From Tricholoma matsutake (taxonomy: Eukaryota; Basidiomycota; Agaricomycetes; Agaricales; Tricholomataceae), in contig AP026538.1 in the NCBI GenBank assembly GCA_026075535.2, forward strand, positions 3,720,001-3,784,000: 64,000 bases of DNA, read 5' to 3'. Position 1 is the stretch's first letter; every line of letters begins with the position of its first letter. The notes beneath the pieces are model-generated. The model saw only the letters and a list, made by a program, of their open reading frames with translations, was not told the DNA's origin and made no database searches. Below, one piece after another: positions 57,242-64,000 of this stretch. The position numbers were made by a program, and so were the translations under genes.

Positions 57242-58445
57242 AAGGTTTACCCATTGGTGACCCAGAACCATTACAATGTACTAGTATCAGAGGAAACTCA
57301 GGGCAAATCAGAAAAGGAAATTGATGAAGAGTGCAACCACCATCAATCACAAGACAAAGAAAATTGGCAAACACTATTTCCAAGAACCCCTAAATTTTTT
57401 ATTCGCTCTGTGGGAATAGAACCCGAAATCACTTTGACTGTGGGATTGAAGACAGTGGATACACATGCAGTGATTGATGTGGAAGCATTGCTCAATAGCA
57501 GTGGTACAGGATTATTTATTGATTGGTCCTTAATTACTCGGAAATGGTATTAGCACATGCAAGCTATAATATTGATGGAACAATAAATTGTGGAGGAACT
57601 ATTAAGGAGGAGGTGACTATGGTACTAAGGTATCAGGGGCATCAGGAACAAGCTGTATTTGAAGTGTGTGATCTTGGGAAGACTAATCTAATAATAGGAT
57701 GTCTGTGGTTATGCAAGCATAATCCCAAAATTGATTGGAAGACTGGGAAAGTACAAATGACTCATTGTCCTAAGGAGTGTAATGTGTCTGGGAAAAAGGT
57801 GAAAAAGAAGAAGAAGGAAAGCAAGGAGAAAGAACATCTGAGGAAGTATTCTGTTACAATGGAGAAAGTGGAGGATGAGGATATGCCAAATGGGGAAGTT
57901 CTGATCATGATTGAGATAGAAGAACAGGAGCAAACATTTAGAGAAATTCATGGAGGACAGTCATGGGATCAGAATGTAGTGAGTGTGGAGAAGCCAGTGG
58001 AAGAGTGGGTACTAAAAGAATATCACAAATATCTGTCAGTCTTTCAGAAGAAAGAGTCTGAGCAAATGCCAGTGCAGAAACCATGGGATCATGGATCAAG
58101 ATGAAGCCAGGGTTTGTGCTGAAGAAGTTGAAGGTGTATCCATTAACTCCGAAGGAAGAAGAAGAAGTTGATGCATTTCTAAATGAGCAATTATCCAAGG
58201 GATACATACAACCTTCAAAATCCTTGCAGACATCACCAATATTCTTTGTGCCAAAAAAGGATCAGAGAAAGAGAATGTGTACAGATTATAGGTACTTGAA
58301 CAAGTGGACAGTAAAGAATATGTACCCCCCACCCTTGATCTCAGAAATAATCAATAAGGTGGGGAAAGCCAAAGTCTTCACAAAATTAGATCTATGATGG
58401 GGATACAATAATGTTCACATTAGAAGAGGAGATGAGTGGAAGGGT
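57239..58445 (+). pseudogene. Gypsy C protease and partial RT
   Basis: The protease active site is LLNSSGTGLFID, lacking the catalytic Asp. Frame 57523-58104 continues with LIIGCLWLCKHNPKIDWKTG. RT begins with LKVYPLTPKEEEEVDAFLNE, then YIQPSKSLQTSPIFFVPKKD and CTDYRYLNKW, and runs to GDEWKG, ending before the YxDD box. Confidence 0.75.
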
Positions 58446-58566
58446 TTAAGTCTCCATGCATGCAGTTCATTGGTGGGAAAGAACCTGTATTTTGTTTCTG
58501 GTATGTGTGAGTGTAGTTTGTCTGTTTCTTTAATAAAGGCAGGGCATCATCTATCTACAGTGCTGT

Positions 58567-59001
58567 TATAAGGGCAACCTCAGCCTCTAGCAAAGGGAAA
58601 TCCGAAGTTTAAATTATACTACATATTACAGGGATTGGGGACGCACCTAGCAAAGGGAAATCTGAAGAGAAAATTTTAAGGATCCCTTTGCCGATGCCCA
58701 GTATATGTGAAGATGACAAAAATCAAATAATAACCTAAAAATAGAAAAGGCGGAGATAGGCAGATCAAGGCTGCCGAATGACATCATACCAAGGGGTAGA
58801 TGTTGGAAGGGGTGCTCCACCTCTAAATATAAAACTGTCAACATGCACAAACATGATAGAAAGGGAAATTAGTAATAAAATCCGGAAAAATCATAGAAAA
58901 TGAAGAATAGAAGGAAATGAAGTGGGGAAAAATATAGAACAAATGTAAAAAATAGGAGAAACACACAGGACACCCCCCCTAGTTCCTCTAGTCCCCTTAC
59001 A
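58567..59001 (-). repeat. Gypsy A copy 2, 3' LTR
   Basis: 435 bp matching the 426-bp LTR with scattered differences, several of them C/G to T/A, joined to pol remains by the same polypurine-tract sequence. Confidence 0.85.
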
Positions 59002-59019
59002 TCACCCCCTCTCTAAGAT

Positions 59020-61378
59020 GCATCACCCCGATCCATTCAAAATCGCATACGACCAAAGTCTGTGACTTGAATATGATGTGGTGCAGCAGTGTTCCATCAG
59101 TGGAATTCCTTGACTAACCAAGGGGCATTCACATCAGACTCTTTGACCCATGAGTTCTCCTCATACCCATAACCCTTTCAATGCACCAAATACTGGAGTT
59201 TTCCTCGATGCAACCGGCTGTCCAAGATTGACTTGACTTCGTATTGGGGTTCTCCCTCGATCACTGTAGGCAGTGGTGGTGGATGTGAATGGCATCCCGG
59301 GAATGGATCTGGGGGAGCTGGAAGGAGTTTGACGACATGGAAGACTGGGTGGAGTCTGGACATGGAGGCTGGGAGGCATAGACAATAGGCATGCATTCCA
59401 ACACACTTGACAATGGAGAAAGGTCCCAGGAAGCAATGAGCAAGTTTCTTGGATGGACGCATAGTGGAGATGTCACTGGAGTCAAGATAAACTCAATCAC
59501 CAACCTTGTACTGAGGGGTCGGAGAATGGCGTTGGTTGTAAAAGCATGCCATGTCATCCTTTGCCTTTGCCTCCTCCAAGCTATCCTGCATGTGTTCTGT
59601 GAACTCATTCACTGTCTTGATGTGTGAGGGAGTTTGGCGAGGTTCAAATCCCATGCGTGGATGTTGTCCAGTGTCTAAGAGGAAAGGGGTCTGTTGAGTG
59701 GAAGCATGGACATGGTTATTGTATCCAAACTCAGCCAAGGGGAGAAGATCGTCCCAATTGTCCTGGCATTCATTGACAAAGATGCAGATGTACTGCTCCA
59801 GTGCCTGGTTGACTCGCTCAGTCTGGCTGTTGGTTTGTGGGTGATAAGTGGTCAAAGCAAGGAGTTTGATTCCCAGAAGTCGGTACAGCTCACAAGTGAA
59901 CTCTGCCATGAACTGAGGGCCACAATCAGAGAGGAAAGCACCAGGAAGTCCATGTAATTTCCACACATGGTGGAGGTAGAGTCAGGTGGCACCCAGGGCA
60001 CTGACAGTGGTGTGAGTGGGAATGAAGTGAGCGCGTTTTCCCACTGAATCAACTGTGCACATCACCGCATCAAACCCATTTGACTCTGGCAAAGTCGACG
60101 CTGACAACATCCCAACAACTCTCTGGAACAGGAAGAGGGTGTAGCTCGCCAATGTGTTTGCAATGAGGAATCTTGGTGCATAAGCAAAGGTCACAAGTGC
60201 GACAATACTGACCAATGAGCTGTGACATTTGTGGCCACCAATAATTCCATGAGGTGAGCTCCAAGGTCTTCCAGCATCCAGGATGACCAGCAATCTGTGA
60301 GTCATGGTGTTGGGATATGATGCCCCAGTGAAGGTCTGGGTCATTGTGGATGTAGATGTGATTCCTGAAATACAACAAGTCCTCTTTTTCAGCCCACTCT
60401 GCTGCATGCAAGGAAAGGGTGGATCCCTTCCTCAGTTCTTTAACAGCTCAGGCAACAACATCCTCATGTAAACTGCTATGGTTTGTGTGACGAATGTCAC
60501 ATAGGATGTCCCGCTCCTCGCCCTGGGGTGCGATGCCTTCCAGTGCCTGAATGGTGAACAGGTCTGGCTGCAACAACACAATGTTTTGGTTGTCATTGCT
60601 GCCATCCCCATGGTCTGCACATCAGGAGAGGGCATCAGTCTTCCCCATGCTGCGACCCAGATGGTGGTGCAAGGAGAAGTTGAATCTGGATAGATACAAG
60701 CTTGACAATGGTTCAATTTCTTGGCCATCATAAAGTACTTGAGATTCTTGTGATCCATCCAAATTTCCACCTTGTGTTGGGCACCCTCGAGGAAGTGTCA
60801 CCACTCCTCAAGTGCACGCATTATTGCCAACATCTCCTTGTCATGGTTATCATAATTTCACTCTACAGCACTAAGGCTTTTGGATTAGAATGCAACAGGA
60901 TGCCACTTCTGGTCCTCCGGAGACTGCTGAGACAACATGGTGCCCATCACAAAGTCAGAACTGTTGGCTTCTACATGAAAAGGATGTGAATTGTCAGCAA
61001 AGGTAAGAATGGGAGTGGAAGTGACCATCTCCTTAAGCTTTTCAAATGCCTCCTGTTGTGCATTATCCCACCTCCATGCCTCCTTTTCTGTCAAGTCGAA
61101 CAGTGGTTGTGCATGATGTGAGAAATCCTTGATAAAACGCCGATAGAAATTGATGAAGCCCAGGAAAGACTGCACCTCTTTCTTGTTTGTGGGTGTTGGC
61201 CAAGCTGTGACCCATTCACCTTGATAGGATCCATCTCCACCTGACCCTCCAAGATAATTGGGCCGAGGTACTCGATCTTGGTCTTCTCAAACTCACACTT
61301 GTCCTGATGAAGGTAGAGTTTGTACCGTTGAAGCCATTCTAGGACAAGGCACATGATGTGGTGGTGCTCTTCAACAGT
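59020..61378 (-). pseudogene. Gypsy A copy 2 pol remnant
   Basis: Same protein as 12762-15160 but broken into five or more frames: chromodomain part (59178-59462), integrase core (59493-59966, 60070-60411), RNase H (60432-60770, 60885-61175) and the end of RT (61091-61354, EWLQRYKLYLHQDKCEFEKT). Small deletions occur, for example near 59570, and near 60090, where part of the integrase core codons is lost. Compared with copy 1 most changes are CG to TG or CA. Confidence 0.8.
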
Positions 61379-62387
61379 TGATGATGCTCAACCCAGAAAC
61401 TCAACCAAAACCAACTAAACTGGTCTTAGGAGATATAACACAAGTCAGAGGAAGGTTGTGAGGTAGTACTGAATATTACTGTGCTATCCAAAGTCCGGTA
61501 AATGTACTGTAAAATGTTGTGAAGCAGTATTAGGCTGTGCAAAGTTCTGCAAAGCTGTCCAAAGTAACACAAAACACTACAAAGCATTCTGAAATGATAC
61601 GAAAGAGTTTAGCAGCGATGTGAAGGAGTTTGAGAATCTCTGAAATGGTTTCACAAGTTTGGGAGAAGGTGACAATAGTTGAAGGTGAGGTGAGAGATGA
61701 TGACACAGTAGATAGACAATTTGATGAAAGTTTCAAGAAACTATGTGGCAAAATGGCGTAGTTTGCAGAATACTTGAGCAAGTTTGGACTAAGACTGAGC
61801 TAAAACTCAAGAGTTAAACCCTTAAGTCAGATGATATGTGATGGGAGAAGACAATTTCTACTTGTCTCGACAGTAAATACACCAAACTATATATGTTTTA
61901 GAGAGATAGTACTAAAAAGGTAAAAGGCCATGAGGCAAAACACGTGGTAAACGTGAGGCAGTGAACAAGGTGTCGAAATCACAAAGTAAATGAGAAAATG
62001 ATAAGAAAGAAATGTGCCATATACATGATATATCAAATCTCCTTGTCTTGTGGTTCCAATAAATCATGAATACATCTAAAAGCGCCTTGATGCATGCTAA
62101 GTTGCTAGCCATTGTGTTTCCTTGTGTTTGTGGTGGCAGGAATGCGATGTGTTAGTGTGTGTAATGGTGGGAGCATGTGTTTGAGGTTCGGTACGATAGG
62201 AATATGGCAGCTGAAGTTGTTCAAAATGGTTCGAAGTCTTTCGAAATGTTTTGAAGTGTCGTTTCGTTTTTTCGTGCATTCATAGGTGTTTGTAAGCATT
62301 CGCAAAATCATAGGACTTTGGGAAGGAGGTGTCTGAGTGTGATTTCTTGATTTCAGAGCCCTGCTGCCATAGTGGACCTATCATCCT
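61379..62387 (+). mobile_element. Repeat R1, copy 3 (diverged)
   Basis: Starts TGATGATGCTCAACCCAG and ends GGACCTATCATC, like copies 1 and 2. It shares the AGACAATTTCT...GTTTTA and GGCATGAGGCAAAA-type segments near 61850-61940, but is otherwise much altered. Confidence 0.5.
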
Positions 62388-63886
62388 CCCCCTTACTGAA
62401 ATCCTGACTGTCCCAGTCAGCCGATTGGAGTCACATGCCAAATCCGTGATTGTGTTGAAAAACCTACAAAGGTATCTCAAAAACCTCGCTCTTTTTCTCC
62501 CATCTTTGAGTCGAACTTGTCTCTTACATCCTCTGATCATGTTGTTACTCCTTGAATTCAAACATGACATCCTCGAACACATGAAGTCCATGCCCAAAGT
62601 TGGTAAGGCAGAAGATATTGATTTCGAAGTTTGGGGGCAAGATTTTTGTGAGAAAATGGTGAGTGTCAACATGTTTTCTGAGACAGTTTTAGATGCTAAC
62701 AACTTTTTGTAGTACGAATATGACAATCTCGTGGACAATGTTGAGGAATCCCATTTGCAGGCTGTTCAAAAGGTTGTGGACGAGGTATTCGATTTGTACA
62801 CTCCTCTGGCACATTGGGAGTGGCTTTCTTGGGGCACCGAGGTCCTATTCCAGGACCTAGCAGACAAAGTTGGACAAGAGGAGGAAGAGGCCAGGGCTGC
62901 TCAGGCGAAGTCTGAGGCAGAAGCAGCAGAGGCCAAAGTGCTGGAGGAAGCAGCAGAGGCAGAGGCAAAGCTTCAGGAGGAGGCAGAAGCATTTTGGGGT
63001 GAGGCAGCCGCAGTGAAAGCTGCCAAGCTCAACGAACAACAGAAGGCTCTCTGAGTCTACTCGAGCTATTCTCATTGCTGAGGTTTGGGCAAAGACAATA
63101 TCAAAGGATGATCTGAAGAGGCAGAATTTAGCATTGCAGGCTGAAAGTGAAGCAATTTGGGTAGCAGAAGTTGGGGAGGAGGATCAGGAGGTGGACGAAG
63201 ACCCAGTCATTATCCTGGGCAACCAAAAGTGGCAGGCGATGGAGGAGGACCTCGATGAAGATGACAATGACAGCAAACAAGGAATTGTCACTAAACGGGC
63301 AAGATTTGAGGAGGGGGGACTTCTCGAGCTCAAAGGACCAGTAAGTCATACAAAATGTTTTGCAAGGATTTCGAAACTAATGAAACGCCTGTAGTGCGAT
63401 CAATGCTCTAGCTTCAAGAGCCAGCCCATGTGCGCCATAGATGGAGGAGCGGCAAAGTGCCACAAATGCATGCAAGAGGCACAAGGGTGCTATTGGGAGG
63501 GTGTTCAAGGTGGGGGGTTCGTAAGGTGAAAGGAAAGAAGGCTGTAGGGAGTCATGGGGGAAAGGTTTCAGAGCATCTGAAACCAGGTAAGCCACCAATC
63601 CATGTCTTTCAAAGCATTCACTAATATTTCATAATGTATAGTACCTTGAATTCGAGTTGTCAGGCCTTTGTTAGCACCAGAGGCAGGGCCTTTGAGGTTG
63701 CAGGGTCAGACGAAGTCAGACAGGAAAGGGAAGGGGTGGGAAATCCGAGATGGTGATGAGGGCATGTTGGGCATAGAGCAGCGCTGACAAATAATTTTGG
63801 AGGAAATGGCAAAGAAAAAGATGCAGCATTGTATGCTGGATCAGGAGATAGCGGCACTGGGTAAAATGTTGGACAAAGAAGAGTAA
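62388..63886 (+). pseudogene. Decayed coiled-coil protein gene with Cys-rich motif
   Basis: Plus-strand coding can be followed through several exons: up to 62655 (FEVWGQDFCEKM), intron GTGAGT...TTGTAG, then from 62713 (YEYDNLVDNVEESHLQAVQK), an Ala/Glu-rich helix (62875-63040), a frameshift near 63045, and continuation to 63342. Another intron (GTAAGT...TGTAG) precedes CDQCSSFKSQPMCAIDGG and KCHKCMQEAQGCYW, a cysteine pattern I associate with zinc-binding mushroom proteins of unknown role. Later sequence (MAKKKMQHCMLDQEIAALGK) ends at TAA 63884-63886 but has an in-frame TGA near 63784. The 5' end is lost in or near R1. Confidence 0.5.
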
Positions 63887-64000
63887 AATTTTGTTGTTTT
63901 AGTTTTCGCTATTTTCATATAATAAATTTGTGCTTTGTCAAACTGGAAACAGAAGATATAAGAAATAAGTAGAGTAGAAGAAATATCTGAACATTTTTCG

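Larger units (their letters stand above)
55564..58445 (+). mobile_element. Ty3/Gypsy family C, degraded and 3'-truncated
   Basis: Plus-strand gag, protease and the beginning of RT. It ends near 58445, within RT, and a Gypsy A LTR follows at 58567. A hAT-type MITE interrupts gag at 56417-56992. Confidence 0.75.
58567..61378 (-). mobile_element. Ty3/Gypsy family A, copy 2 (3' half)
   Basis: 3' LTR plus the chromodomain-to-RT part of pol, truncated at about 61378 where repeat R1 copy 3 starts. It aligns with 12325-15165 of copy 1. Confidence 0.85.

Noticed and set aside
1..64000. CRISPR arrays, operons, bacterial regulatory sites
   Set aside because: Introns, nuclear-pore gene and retrotransposons show a eukaryotic nuclear genome; tandem repeats seen belong to transposons or coding repeats.

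Overview
The window looks like nuclear DNA of a basidiomycete fungus, most likely an Agaricomycete. Short GT-AG introns of about 50-70 bases split the host genes. The nuclear-pore gene and an ABC half-transporter match mushroom families I recognise. The rest is dominated by Ty3/Gypsy, Ty1/copia and hAT elements. The main Gypsy element has 426-bp LTRs, a length I recall for marY1 of Tricholoma matsutake; that is memory only, so the genus is a guess.

Layout. 1-22 kb is transposon-rich. It holds the edge of a host gene (1-271, minus), a decayed Gypsy gag (1745-3334), a Gypsy family B fragment (3335-7469) carrying an inserted 1.2-kb repeat (R1), and two tRNA-derived SINE-like units. Next comes a three-level nest: a TIR DNA transposon (10322-21696) hit by a copia element (11368-21042), itself hit by a Gypsy family A element (12325-17779). 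22.3-39 kb is a gene island: an ABC half-transporter, Ndc1, a small membrane protein, a tandem group of coiled-coil proteins built on 11-residue repeats, a DUF427 protein, a broken pRiA4b-Orf3-like gene and a 1141-residue acidic membrane protein. 40.4-64 kb is transposon again: a complete-ended hAT with 8-bp TSD, Gypsy B copy 2 with an extra 3' ORF, a solo LTR nested inside another solo LTR, a degraded Gypsy C carrying a 576-bp hAT-type MITE, a CpG-decayed Gypsy A copy, a third R1 copy, and a decayed host-like gene at the right edge.

The host genes form no obvious pathway. ABC, Ndc1 and the membrane-protein gene lie close together on alternating strands, with short spacers. The transposon part records successive insertions. 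Gypsy A copy 1 is young (its two LTRs look identical by eye) but cannot make a full Gag, whereas most other elements are old and have lost CpG to TpG/CpA.

Exon coordinates of host genes were worked out by hand from reading frame and splice motifs. In the ABC, Ndc1, DUF427, four-TM and acidic-protein genes the spliced lengths are multiples of three with no internal stop, which supports the models.
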